Below, piece after piece: positions 33,177-42,034 of a stretch of DNA of 64,000 bases. How positions within the stretch are numbered: position 1 is the first letter of the stretch; the number at the start of each line of letters is the position of its first letter. The stretch comes from Parabacteroides distasonis ATCC 8503 (lineage in GTDB: Bacteria; Bacteroidota; Bacteroidia; Bacteroidales; Tannerellaceae): NCBI RefSeq assembly GCF_000012845.1, contig NC_009615.1, positions 3,314,501 to 3,378,500 of the forward strand, in the 5' to 3' direction. Both the position numbers and the translations under genes were made by a program. Below the pieces are notes generated by a model, which worked only from the letters and a program-made list of their open reading frames with translations, was not told the origin of the DNA and searched no databases.

Positions 33177-34193
33177 TTACTTTACCTCCCAAATCTCACC
33201 TTTCATCAAAAGGTCGTGTAATTTACGTGTAGGATTCTTCGCTTGTACCTCCTCGATTTGCTGGTGGACAGCCTCATCATAGGTCGGTCCCTCCACATCT
33301 CGTATTACGCCTAACGCAATTGGCATATCACCGCTCATCATGGCAAGCATCATATGCAAGGTGTTATCCTTCTCATGGGCGTCGTGTACCAATACGTCAT
33401 CCATCGTATAACCATCTTGTCCGATCGTTACGGATTTCAGTTTTAGGCCGTCTAGCACAAGGCCTTTATCCATGTTAGCGCCGTAAACCATTTTCTCGCC
33501 ATGGCGAAGGAAAATCGTACGATCCGCACGGTATGCCTTATCAACGATCCCCTTATGGATACCATCATTAAAGATCACGCAGTTTACTAGCACTTCCGTA
33601 ACGGAAGCGCCTTTATGACGGGCGGAAGCCGTCAATACCTCGGTCGTATTCTTCAAATCCACGTCAATCGTACGGGCGAAGAAATTACCACGGGCACCCA
33701 ACGCCAACTCGGCCGGGATAAACGGATCTTCCACCGTCCCATAAGGAGAGCTCTTGGATACGAAACCACGGTCAGATGTCGGGGAGTACTGTCCCTTCGT
33801 CAAACCATAGATCTTGTTGTTGAAAAGAACGATATTCAAATCGATATTACGACGGACAGCGTGGATAAAATGATTACCGCCGATAGCCAAGCAGTCGCCA
33901 TCACCCGTAATCAACCATACGCTCAAGTCCGGGCGAGCCGTCTTTACGCCGGTAGCGATAGCCGCTCCACGACCATGGATCGTATGGAAGCCATACGTAT
34001 TCATATAATAAGGTAAGCGGGAAGAACAGCCGATACCTGAGATAACTGCCATATTGTGAGGAGCCACTCCTACCTCGGCCATAGCCTTATGCAGGCAATT
34101 CAGTACCGCATGGTCGCCACAACCCGGGCACCAACGTACGTACTGGTCGCTTTTATAATCTTTCGGTTGAAATTTAGTTTCTTCTGTTGTCAT
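33177..34193 (-). CDS. korB: 2-oxoacid:ferredoxin oxidoreductase, beta subunit
   Basis: A 338-residue thiamine diphosphate-binding subunit. The family cysteine motif WCPGCGDHAVL stands at about residue 22, and the ThDP/Mg motif is ITGDGDCLAIGGNHFIHAVR with LFNNKIYGLTKGQYSPTS (GDG...NN). Together with the alpha subunit it converts 2-oxoglutarate (or a related 2-oxoacid) and CoA to the acyl-CoA with reduction of ferredoxin, or the reverse. It follows the alpha gene by three bases and is the end of a two-gene operon with a terminator. No separate ferredoxin-like delta subunit gene adjoins, as usual for the two-subunit KorAB type. Confidence 0.95.
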   Translation of the reverse strand: MTTEETKFQPKDYKSDQYVRWCPGCGDHAVLNCLHKAMAEVGVAPHNMAVISGIGCSSRLPYYMNTYGFHTIHGRGAAIATGVKTARPDLSVWLITGDGDCLAIGGNHFIHAVRRNIDLNIVLFNNKIYGLTKGQYSPTSDRGFVSKSSPYGTVEDPFIPAELALGARGNFFARTIDVDLKNTTEVLTASARHKGASVTEVLVNCVIFNDGIHKGIVDKAYRADRTIFLRHGEKMVYGANMDKGLVLDGLKLKSVTIGQDGYTMDDVLVHDAHEKDNTLHMMLAMMSGDMPIALGVIRDVEGPTYDEAVHQQIEEVQAKNPTRKLHDLLMKGEIWEVK

Positions 34194-34196
34194 CTT

Positions 34197-36050
34197 TTAA
34201 GCCTCCAATATTTTAGTGAATTCCTCAACTAATCTCGCAACGACAAAAGGTTGTCCCTTTACACGATTGAAGCGATACGGGTTAAATCCGGGTACCTTTC
34301 CACGTAAATAGTTAGCGAACTGGCCGTTATTTTGCTCAGCCACCACCACTTTCTTATACTTAGAAAGAACCTCAGCCGTATTCTTAGGCAGCGGGTTGAT
34401 AAACTTGAAGTGAGCGAAAGCCACCTTCTTGCCATTCTCTTGCATCGTCTCCATCGTCTCGTAAAGGTGTCCGTAGGTTCCACCCCAACCAACGATCAAT
34501 AAATCAGCGTCCTCATCTCCGATCACTTCCAGTTCGGGGATATAGTCGGCGATCTTATCGATCTTAGCCTGACGGGTCGTCACCATCTTCTGGTGGTTAG
34601 CCGGATCGGTAGAGATCGCACTCGTCTCGTAGTCTTTCTCCAGACCGCCCAGACGATGAGCGAAACCTTCCGTTCCCGGAATCGCCCAGTAACGAACCAA
34701 GCTTTCCTTGTTACGACGATACGCCTTCCAGACTTTCTCGTCTTGATAATTAGCTACGTAATTCGGCTTAATCTCCGGATATTTATCCATTTCCGGAATT
34801 CTCCAAGCGGAAGAACCGTTAGCGATAAAGGCATCGGTCAACAAGATAACCGGAGTCATATGCTCCACGGCCAACTTACCCGCCCAAAATGCGGCATCAA
34901 AACAATCAGTCGGCGTAGAGGCCGCTATTACCACGGCAGGGCTCTCACCATTACGGCCATACAGAGCCTGCATCAAGTCCGTTTGCTCGCTCTTCGTCGG
35001 CAAGCCCGTAGAAGGACCGCCACGCTGAACATCGATAATCACCAAAGGCAACTCGGCGATTACAGCCAAACCGATCGCCTCGCTCTTCAAGGCAAGACCC
35101 GGTCCGGAAGTAGATGTAGCCGCCAAGCAACCGGCGAAACTAGCTCCGATAGAAGTACAGATACCGGCGATCTCATCCTCGGCCTGAACCGTGATAACGC
35201 CTAAATCCTTACGTTTAGATAATTCATGTAAAATATCAGTAGCCGGAGTGATCGGGTAACTACCCAAGAACAACTGCAAACCAGCCTTCTCGGCAGCGGC
35301 TATCAAACCATAGGAAGTAGCCTTATTACCATTCACGTCCGTATAGAATCCAGGCTCGGCTTTCTTACTCTCGATACGATACGTAGAAACTGAGGCATGG
35401 ATGTTATTACCATAATTATAACCGTCCGTCAAAGCCTTGATATTAGCTTGGGCGATAACCGGTTTCTTAGCGAACTTATTCTGCAACATGTGCATAGCCT
35501 CCTCCAGCGGACGCTCGAACAACCAGCAAACAAGTCCTAAGGCGAACATATTCTTACAGCGAAGAGCCGATTTATTGTCCAAGCCAAACTCAACCAATCC
35601 GTCTTTTACCATCGTAGAGATCGGAGCGGCAACAACCTGCACGCCAGTCAATCCCAGCTCAGTAAACGGATCATCGGTCGTAAACAAGGCCTTATCCAAA
35701 TCACTTTTCTTGAAAGAGTCCGTGTCGATTAAAACAATCGCATTGGGTTTTAGGTGTTTTACGTTCACCTTCAGCGCGGCGGGATTCATGGCCACCAATA
35801 CGTCGGCCTTATCACCGGGTGTGAAGATCTTGCGCGATCCCAAGTGCACTTGGAATCCAGATACACCACTTAGTGTTCCTTGTGGAGCACGTACTTCTGC
35901 CGGATAGTCTGGGAATGTAGAAATCTCGTTCCCGAAAACCGCGGACAGGTTTGAAAAGATTGTACCGGTTAACTGCATACCATCTCCCGAGTCTCCCGAG
36001 AAACGAATTACAACCTTCTCCAGCGTCTTAACTTTTGTCTGTTCTGCCAT
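34197..36050 (-). CDS. korA: 2-oxoacid:ferredoxin oxidoreductase, fused gamma-alpha subunit
   Basis: A 617-residue subunit in which the gamma domain (residues about 10-190; VIRFSGDSGDGMQLTGTIFS, MNPAALKVNVKHLKP) is fused to the alpha domain (from about 215; GLIAAAEKAGLQLFLGSYPI, TPATDILHELSKRKDLGV, VQAEDEIAGICTSIGASFAG). DVQRGGPSTGLPTKSEQTDL is the family's characteristic segment. The C-terminal part has the transketolase-C-like fold (DLLIVGWGGTYGHLYETM). It is the first gene of the korAB operon. In anaerobic Bacteroidota KorAB links the incomplete reductive TCA branch to ferredoxin. 2-oxoglutarate is the likely substrate, but this is from family knowledge. Confidence 0.95.
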   Translation of the reverse strand: MAEQTKVKTLEKVVIRFSGDSGDGMQLTGTIFSNLSAVFGNEISTFPDYPAEVRAPQGTLSGVSGFQVHLGSRKIFTPGDKADVLVAMNPAALKVNVKHLKPNAIVLIDTDSFKKSDLDKALFTTDDPFTELGLTGVQVVAAPISTMVKDGLVEFGLDNKSALRCKNMFALGLVCWLFERPLEEAMHMLQNKFAKKPVIAQANIKALTDGYNYGNNIHASVSTYRIESKKAEPGFYTDVNGNKATSYGLIAAAEKAGLQLFLGSYPITPATDILHELSKRKDLGVITVQAEDEIAGICTSIGASFAGCLAATSTSGPGLALKSEAIGLAVIAELPLVIIDVQRGGPSTGLPTKSEQTDLMQALYGRNGESPAVVIAASTPTDCFDAAFWAGKLAVEHMTPVILLTDAFIANGSSAWRIPEMDKYPEIKPNYVANYQDEKVWKAYRRNKESLVRYWAIPGTEGFAHRLGGLEKDYETSAISTDPANHQKMVTTRQAKIDKIADYIPELEVIGDEDADLLIVGWGGTYGHLYETMETMQENGKKVAFAHFKFINPLPKNTAEVLSKYKKVVVAEQNNGQFANYLRGKVPGFNPYRFNRVKGQPFVVARLVEEFTKILEA

Positions 36051-36094
36051 AATATACTTTATTAGCTTTATCGCTTATTGGTATTTAGATCGTC

Positions 36095-36119
36095 CGCAAA
36101 GTAAAGCATAAACTTTGCG
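36095..36119. promoter_or_regulatory. Inverted repeat in the korA upstream region
   Basis: CGCAAAGT and ACTTTGCG, nine bases apart, lie between the alanine dehydrogenase-like gene and korA. The right half overlaps a near-promoter sequence on the minus strand (TTTACTTTG). It could be an operator or a weak terminator without a T-tract. Confidence 0.35.
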
Positions 36120-36138
36120 AGTTCAAAACTTTTCCGCA

Positions 36139-37350
36139 TCAAAAAGCAGAGAGGTATAGATCAAGATTATTAGATGATAGATTAAAATGGTTAGACACAT
36201 AACTATTCACTGTCTTCCCATAATACATATATACTCCCGCCCTAAAGCCCTTATCCGATTTGATCATTCCTTGCACGGAACCGGCGTCGCCCAACGACAA
36301 TAATAAAGGTACGAATATATTACTATAAGCCATCGAGGTAGTACGAGCCACCCGGTTGCTGATATTCAGTTTACAATAATGTAATACCCCATATTGCTCG
36401 AACACCGCGGGATCTTCCCTCGACAAGCAGCAAGTCGTCTCAAAGCAACCGCCTTGGCTTACCCTCAGATCGATCACCAAAGCTCCCTTTTTCATCGTAC
36501 GCACCAAGTCCGTAGCGATAATATAGCGATGTCTCGTATTAATATAACGCATCGCCCCGATCACCACGTCAGCGCTACGAAACGCATTATGCAGCACATT
36601 CGGATGGAACGTGGAAGTAAAAAGCCCTTGCCCTAAGACCTGTTGTATTATACGCAATTTATTGATATCATCATCGAATACTTTCACGGATGCTCCCAAG
36701 GCCAACGCGGCACGCGCGGCCACGGTCCCGGCGTTTCCGGCCCCGATAATCACCACTTCCGTAGGGGATACGCCCGGGATACCGCCTAATAAGATCCCTT
36801 TACCTCCTTGGGTATTGCTCAACAGCTCGGAAGCGATCGTTATGGAAGCCGCCCCCTCGATCTCGGAAGTGACATTCAGCACCGGGAAACGATTATATTC
36901 ATCCGCCATCAACTCATAAGAGATAGCGGTAATCCGTTTCGCCATCATCAACTCGAAAGCCTCTTGAGCGAATAAATTAAACTGCACCAATGAGAAAACG
37001 GTCGTGCGAGGTCTCATAAACGCGATTTCCACCGGTAACGGAGGCAATATCTTCAAGATCAGATCCGCTTGGAAAACTTCTGCGGGCGTATCGACGATCT
37101 CCGCCCCCGCCTCCGAGAAATGATTATCGGAATAGTTGATGCCTAATCCGGCGCCACTTTCCACCAGCACCCGGTGACCGCAATCGGTCAGCATATCCAC
37201 CGCCTCCGGAGTTAACGGCAAACGTTTTTCCGCCTCGCATCGTTCACGAGGAATACCGATGAGCAAACGGTTATTCACCTTGCTGATCTCTTTCAATAAT
37301 TCCTGCGGGATATAGGCCCCCTGTGCCTGCCGGCCGTCGTTCGCTTCCAT
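36139..37350 (-). CDS. Alanine dehydrogenase/PNT-type NAD(P)-binding protein
   Basis: A 403-residue protein of the AlaDH/PNT superfamily, about 30 residues longer than typical alanine dehydrogenases because of an N-terminal extension. The N-terminal domain shows IGIPRERCEAEKRLPLTPEA and the catalytic-type lysine in LILKILPPL. The NAD-binding domain has VVIIGAGNAGTVAARAALAL. The segment that holds the catalytic histidine in characterised enzymes (YLHLA) reads SLVQFNL here, so the histidine is absent. The protein may therefore have another activity or be a Bacteroidota-specific variant. It overlaps nothing and stands three bases after aroK, so the two form an operon. Confidence 0.8.
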   Translation of the reverse strand: MEANDGRQAQGAYIPQELLKEISKVNNRLLIGIPRERCEAEKRLPLTPEAVDMLTDCGHRVLVESGAGLGINYSDNHFSEAGAEIVDTPAEVFQADLILKILPPLPVEIAFMRPRTTVFSLVQFNLFAQEAFELMMAKRITAISYELMADEYNRFPVLNVTSEIEGAASITIASELLSNTQGGKGILLGGIPGVSPTEVVIIGAGNAGTVAARAALALGASVKVFDDDINKLRIIQQVLGQGLFTSTFHPNVLHNAFRSADVVIGAMRYINTRHRYIIATDLVRTMKKGALVIDLRVSQGGCFETTCCLSREDPAVFEQYGVLHYCKLNISNRVARTTSMAYSNIFVPLLLSLGDAGSVQGMIKSDKGFRAGVYMYYGKTVNSYVSNHFNLSSNNLDLYLSAF

Positions 37351-37353
37351 ATG

Positions 37354-37875
37354 CTATAGGATTTTCATTAACGCGTTCGATATGTCATGTACATCAGATT
37401 CTGTTAACATCTTCTCGGCATCAAACGTTATGGACGCCTTCGTATAAAACGGATTCCTTTTCTCCAGACTCTCGGCGATAAACGCCCTCAGTTCCTCCCC
37501 GGAACGTCCTTTCAACACCGGACGGGTATGTTTGCACAACTCCAGACGCTTCGCCAGCTCCTCGACTGACACCTTCAAGTAAACCGTCGTGCCAGAAGCG
37601 TTCATAAACTCCATGTTATCGAAAAAGCAAGGAGCGCCTCCTCCCGTGGAGATCAGCACGTCCTCAAACTCAGCGACCTCGTGAAGCATATTCCGTTCTA
37701 TCTCTCGGAAAGCCTCCTCCCCTCTCTCGGCGAATATCTGCGAAACGGCCTTATGATAACGCCCTTCGATATAGTAATCAAGATCTATGAACGAAAGACC
37801 GGCGAGCTTGGCAAGCTCTTTTCCCACCGTTGTCTTGCCCGCTCCCATATATCCGACCAAAAAAACACGTTTCAT
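37354..37875 (-). CDS. aroK: Shikimate kinase
   Basis: A 173-residue P-loop kinase that phosphorylates shikimate at O3 in the chorismate pathway. The Walker A motif is LVGYMGAGKTTVGKELAKL. The shikimate-binding DxD is FIDLDYYIEGR, followed by the conserved IFAERGEEAFREIE, the glycine loop LISTGGGAPCF, and the lid region with TRPVLKG. Length is normal. It starts the two-gene unit with the alanine dehydrogenase-like gene; TACATTTG, a good -7 element, lies about 20 bases upstream. Confidence 0.96.
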   Translation of the reverse strand: MKRVFLVGYMGAGKTTVGKELAKLAGLSFIDLDYYIEGRYHKAVSQIFAERGEEAFREIERNMLHEVAEFEDVLISTGGGAPCFFDNMEFMNASGTTVYLKVSVEELAKRLELCKHTRPVLKGRSGEELRAFIAESLEKRNPFYTKASITFDAEKMLTESDVHDISNALMKIL

Positions 37876-37896
37876 ACGTTATTATAATAGTTTTCG

Positions 37897-37904
37897 CAAA
37901 TGTA
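37897..37904 (-). promoter_or_regulatory. aroK: -7 element of the aroK promoter
   Basis: TACATTTG on the minus strand fits TAnnTTTG. No -33 TTG is seen at 19-21 bases. Confidence 0.45.
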
Positions 37905-37955
37905 AACTTTTTCCGGGAACTCCATCTTCTTTATTCCTAAGAATCAATAAAAAAA

Positions 37956-40016
37956 TCATAGGCCAATGGCTTTTACTGTCTGGGTCGCACGATCCACTAC
38001 CAATAAAGTATGACGAGCACCGGCTATTTTCTCGGGATAGACCATCGAATCTGTAAAGTCCTGCAATAATTTTCCGTTCTTAGGGCTGATCTCCCATAGC
38101 TCCGACCGTTTATCATCGACACGAAGCGTAACAAACAAACGATCCCCTACAAACGCTATCGACTGGGGAGACTTTTCAAATCCCAATGTCACCAGATACG
38201 GCGCAAAGCCCGTGTCCCCTGCCCGAATGTCCGCAGGATCGAACAAATAGATTATATTTTTATTCTGGGCCGTCACATATAAAAAGCCATCATTTCGTGC
38301 CGCTACTGCATAAGTACCCATTGCCTCTTGTAAATTTACGCTACGGCTATATATAGGTACCCGAGCAGCGGAACCGGGCTGTACATCTTGCTCCAAGACA
38401 ACTACCAGTTTCCGTTTATCCCGGATAAAGACAGCCCCTTGACTAGCCGTCACATCAAACGCATGAACGGTCTGATAACCACCCTCACCCCAAGTACCCG
38501 TACCGATACAAGTAATGAACTCATACGTTTCCGCATCAAACACATCCGTACGGCTTCCCGTATTCGTGACATATATTTTCCCATACGAGCGAGTCACGCC
38601 GTTTGGCTCCCCCGCAAAGGTCTCTTTCTTATCTCCGTTCATCCACTCAACCATACTTTTCACATGACGCACATTACCGGAAGATACATCAAAGACCTCC
38701 AAACTATAATGTCCCGGAGCGTCATTTGCTACATATAGCGTATTCCCATAAAGATGGACCGCTTTCGGATGAAAAGTTTCCACAGTGGCACCGGGAATAT
38801 CCAAGACAGAAAGTGTAAATGAGAGAGGAGAACCCTCATCACCAGCCCTATCCGTCTCCATCGGAGCAAGCCCAAGCCCGCCATCTATGGCATCCAATTC
38901 CGGATCATCGATAATGTATTTCGAGGAAGTATACACGTTTTTATTCTCTACCAGATTCTTATTCCTCCGGGTATGCAAGAAACGGCGGGAATAAACCGGT
39001 AATTTCTTGCTCACGGAAAGCTGTGAGTAAACCTTCATACAAATTGTAGGGAAACCGCCTTCCGCCGGATAGTACGTCATATTCCCACTATGCCCATACC
39101 CCAAGCAGTGTGCCAGCTCATGATACGGCGTGTCAGAACCATTGGCATCGTCGGCATAATGGGTCAGATAGACATATTCACCTAGCCCAAAGGTATTTCC
39201 TCCACCCAGACCGACAACATTCACCACGCGTCCATAACACAACCCGCCATGATTCGTGATCTGTTTCTTCAACACATCTATATCCACGATTTGCTCGTTA
39301 TTTATCAGCTTGCCACGCCACTTCTCCAGTTCCTCATCAAAAAGCGAGGAAGAAAACATCGCGGCCATATTCAAGGAAAGGGCAACCGCCTCACGAGCCA
39401 GATGTGGCCTAAAGTTGCCCCAGTTCGAACCGGAATATTTACCAAACCAAATATCCCACTTAGGTTTCACGTTTATCATTCCTTGATAGACCGGATCTCC
39501 ACATTCAACCCGCAAACTTATATTCTCGGCCACGATATCCGGATGGGCATCTATGGTAACCTCCTCGCCGGAACGTGTATAATAAACCTTCGCCCGTTCT
39601 AGAAAAGGCAACTTCATTTTAAACTCCTGAAAAGGTAAAACCGTAGTAAACTCCGCAAACCGTACCTCATCCTCATAACCCTCAACCGTAGCCCAGACAA
39701 TCACATTATGGATAGCTCTAGGAGAATAGAAACGAAGCATCAACTCCTTCTGCCCGGTAACTGACACCTGCAAAGGCTCATTCACCTTGAATTTTCGCTT
39801 TGACGAATCGAAAAGAACCTCGTCCGGTTCCTCATCCTGAAGGATGTAAGAAGTATTCGACGAATCATAATCCTCCTCCGCCATCCGTATCAAACCATAT
39901 TTACTCGTTCCTCCACTATTACCCACATCATCTTCATCCGAACATCCGAGAACAAGAAAGCCTCCCATTACAAACAGAATGACACGAATGATCGTGTATC
40001 TCAACATTTCATTCAT
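37956..40016 (-). CDS. Metzincin-type metalloprotease lipoprotein with C-terminal propeller-like domain
   Basis: A 686-residue predicted lipoprotein with a signal ending in VLGC (C about 25) followed by an acidic Asp/Glu stretch. The middle part carries the zinc motif HELAHCLGYGH (residues about 299-309), the HExxHxxGxxH form of metzincins, and a possible Met-turn in FPTICMKVYSQ. From about residue 390 to the end, repeated segments such as NTLYVANDAPGHYSLEVFDV, GKIYVTNTGSRTDVFDAETY and GFLYVTAQNKNIIYLFDP look like blades of a six-bladed NHL-type beta-propeller. The family is not one I can name. A surface protease or adhesin role is inferred. The start may be the first ATG or one three codons later. 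It stands alone, divergent from the glycan locus. Confidence 0.75.
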   Translation of the reverse strand: MNEMLRYTIIRVILFVMGGFLVLGCSDEDDVGNSGGTSKYGLIRMAEEDYDSSNTSYILQDEEPDEVLFDSSKRKFKVNEPLQVSVTGQKELMLRFYSPRAIHNVIVWATVEGYEDEVRFAEFTTVLPFQEFKMKLPFLERAKVYYTRSGEEVTIDAHPDIVAENISLRVECGDPVYQGMINVKPKWDIWFGKYSGSNWGNFRPHLAREAVALSLNMAAMFSSSLFDEELEKWRGKLINNEQIVDIDVLKKQITNHGGLCYGRVVNVVGLGGGNTFGLGEYVYLTHYADDANGSDTPYHELAHCLGYGHSGNMTYYPAEGGFPTICMKVYSQLSVSKKLPVYSRRFLHTRRNKNLVENKNVYTSSKYIIDDPELDAIDGGLGLAPMETDRAGDEGSPLSFTLSVLDIPGATVETFHPKAVHLYGNTLYVANDAPGHYSLEVFDVSSGNVRHVKSMVEWMNGDKKETFAGEPNGVTRSYGKIYVTNTGSRTDVFDAETYEFITCIGTGTWGEGGYQTVHAFDVTASQGAVFIRDKRKLVVVLEQDVQPGSAARVPIYSRSVNLQEAMGTYAVAARNDGFLYVTAQNKNIIYLFDPADIRAGDTGFAPYLVTLGFEKSPQSIAFVGDRLFVTLRVDDKRSELWEISPKNGKLLQDFTDSMVYPEKIAGARHTLLVVDRATQTVKAIGL

Positions 40017-40042
40017 AAATAATCTCTTACCAGTTTTGGACG

Positions 40043-40050
40043 CAAAAATA
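40043..40050 (-). promoter_or_regulatory. -7 element of the metzincin lipoprotein gene
   Basis: TATTTTTG on the minus strand fits TAnnTTTG and lies about 27 bases before the start codon. The -33 box is not evident. Confidence 0.4.
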
Positions 40051-40090
40051 GTATTTTTATTTAACTCGCATAAAAGTCACCGTTTTTATG

Positions 40091-40098
40091 TAATTTTG
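40091..40098 (+). promoter_or_regulatory. -7 element of the GT87 operon
   Basis: TAATTTTG fits TAnnTTTG and lies about 24 bases before the first ATG. It is divergent from the element of the lipoprotein gene; the two are some 40 bases apart. Confidence 0.45.
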
Positions 40099-40121
40099 CC
40101 CCGTAGACAGATGTAGATTCG

Positions 40122-41303
40122 ATGATGAAATTTATAGATAAGTTCAATACAATCATCCATAAGCCATTTTTCAGCAAATATAGTACCTTAATGGGGCTAT
40201 GGGCATTGCTGGGGGTTATCGCATGGATTACCAAGTATTTCCCCGGGAAATATAACAACTTCTCCATCTTCAGGCAATCCTTTTGGCATACGTTGAATGA
40301 GTTACCGCTCTATGCCGCCTATCCGGAAGAATACAACGATATTTTTCACTACGGGCCGGTATTTAGCTTGGTAGTGGCTCCGTTCGCCATTACACCGTTA
40401 TGGTTAGGACTGCTTACTTGGTCAGTGGCGCAAAGCCTTTTCTTATTCTGGGCGGTCAAGATGCTACCGGGGATCAAGCGGGAACGTATCTTTATCTATT
40501 GGTTCTGTGCCCACGAGTTGCTTACCTCGCTTTTCATGTCGCAATTTAATATCAGTATCGCCGCTATCATTGTCCTCGCCTACGCATTGATAGAGAAAGA
40601 GAAAGACGTATGGGCCGCTTTCGTGATCATGTTGGGTACCTTTACTAAATTGTATGGGATCACGGGATTGGCGTTCTTCTTTTTCTCTCGCCATAAGATG
40701 AAGTTCAGCCTATCTTGCGTAGGATGGGCGGTCGTCATGGTCGTAGCCCCGATGATATTGTCCGGGCCGGATTATATAATGTCCCAATATACCGGTTGGT
40801 TCGAGGACTTATCCGGAAAAAATTCGGAGAACTTATTCGCGCTCATGCAGAACATTTCCTTCTTGGGAATGGTTCGTAAGATATCGGGATCGGTCAGTTA
40901 CTCGGACATTTATCTGATAATAGGGGGATTAATAGTATTCGGCCTGCCTTATCTACGCATCAGTCAATATAAATATGAGGCTTTCCGGAAAACGTTATTG
41001 GCCTCGGTGTTGATGTTTGTCGTACTGTTCAGCACGGGTAGCGAGTCCAGTACCTATATCATAGCGTTTATCGGAGTCGCTATTTGGTATACGGCTGTAC
41101 CGTGGAAACGTTCGACATTGGATATTGTCTTGATGGTCTTCGCCTTTATATTGACCAGCATGTCTCCGTCCGATCTTTTCCCGAAATACATACGAGTGCA
41201 TTATGTATACCCGTATGCGTTAAAAGCGTTGCCTTGTATGCTGATCTGGCTAAAGCTGACATTTGAGATGTGTACGAGGAGTTATAATCCGGTAAAGGTA
41301 TAA
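40122..41303 (+). CDS. GT87-type (DUF2029) membrane mannosyltransferase-like protein
   Basis: A 393-residue multi-spanning protein with about ten hydrophobic segments. The conserved features are FRQSFWHTLNELPLYAAYPE with YNDIFHYGPVFSLVVAPFA, and later GTFTKLYGITGLAFFFFSR and a short loop MILSGPDYIMSQYTGWFEDL. These are features of the GT-C fold GT87 family, polyprenyl-phosphate-sugar dependent transferases acting on the outer side of the inner membrane. It heads a plus-strand operon with a GT2 that may make its lipid-linked donor. The substrate is not known. A second ATG directly follows the first. Confidence 0.85.
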   Translation: MMKFIDKFNTIIHKPFFSKYSTLMGLWALLGVIAWITKYFPGKYNNFSIFRQSFWHTLNELPLYAAYPEEYNDIFHYGPVFSLVVAPFAITPLWLGLLTWSVAQSLFLFWAVKMLPGIKRERIFIYWFCAHELLTSLFMSQFNISIAAIIVLAYALIEKEKDVWAAFVIMLGTFTKLYGITGLAFFFFSRHKMKFSLSCVGWAVVMVVAPMILSGPDYIMSQYTGWFEDLSGKNSENLFALMQNISFLGMVRKISGSVSYSDIYLIIGGLIVFGLPYLRISQYKYEAFRKTLLASVLMFVVLFSTGSESSTYIIAFIGVAIWYTAVPWKRSTLDIVLMVFAFILTSMSPSDLFPKYIRVHYVYPYALKALPCMLIWLKLTFEMCTRSYNPVKV

Positions 41304-41308
41304 ATGGA

Positions 41309-42025
41309 ATGAACGCACAAGCAGACATAGATTTGGTATTACCTTGTTACAACCCGCCTTCGGGCTGGGAGGAACGAGTAGCCACCCATTTCCGCGAAGT
41401 GGAGCGATTATTCAGCCCGGTACGTTTCCACCTTTTTATTGTCAGTGATGGTTCGAGACGGGGATACGAGCCGGAAACGATTGACCGCCTCCGGCAATTG
41501 ATACCGAATGTCTGCGTCGTAGACTATAAGCCCAACAGGGGAAAAGGATATGCCTTGCGAGAGGCAGTAAAGCGATGTACCTCTCCCTACATTATTTATA
41601 CGGACTACGATTTCCCTTATACAAACGACTCGTTCGGCAGGATGGTCGAGACGTTGCTAGGAGGAGCGGACGTGGTCGTGGCTACCCGTAGCAAAAGTTA
41701 TCAGGAGAATTTGCCTCCTTTCCGAAAAGTGCTATCCAAGCTATCCCATATATGTAACACATGGATTTTGAGGATCAAGATCAAGGATACGCAAGGAGGT
41801 ATGAAAGGATTCAGTCAAGCGGGACAAGCGATATTCCTGACCACCCGTATCAATAGCTTCCTGTTCGATACAGAATTTATCTATAAGGCAAGTCGCCGGA
41901 AAGAGATAAACTTACGGACGATCAATGCGAACATCAAAGAAGGACTAGCGGTATCCGATATGGGATTCAAGGTCCTGCGGCGGGAAGCGTTGAACTTCTT
42001 ATCCATCTTATTTCATAGAGATTAA
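41309..42025 (+). CDS. GT2 glycosyltransferase, dolichyl-phosphate-mannose-synthase-like
   Basis: A 238-residue GT-A fold enzyme: IDLVLPCYNPPSGWEERVAT, then VCVVDYKPNRGKGYALREAV, the 'NRGKGYALR' segment found in DPM1-type and related transferases. The metal site reads IIYTDYDFPYTND, with an extra tyrosine compared with DAD. The segment KIKDTQGGMKGF is the 'D.Q.GfKgf' element of polyprenyl-phosphate sugar synthases. There is no C-terminal membrane span. It follows the GT87 gene by five bases, which suggests that it supplies a polyprenyl-linked sugar to that enzyme; this is inferred from the pairing. Confidence 0.85.
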   Translation: MNAQADIDLVLPCYNPPSGWEERVATHFREVERLFSPVRFHLFIVSDGSRRGYEPETIDRLRQLIPNVCVVDYKPNRGKGYALREAVKRCTSPYIIYTDYDFPYTNDSFGRMVETLLGGADVVVATRSKSYQENLPPFRKVLSKLSHICNTWILRIKIKDTQGGMKGFSQAGQAIFLTTRINSFLFDTEFIYKASRRKEINLRTINANIKEGLAVSDMGFKVLRREALNFLSILFHRD

Positions 42026-42034
42026 TTAACATTC

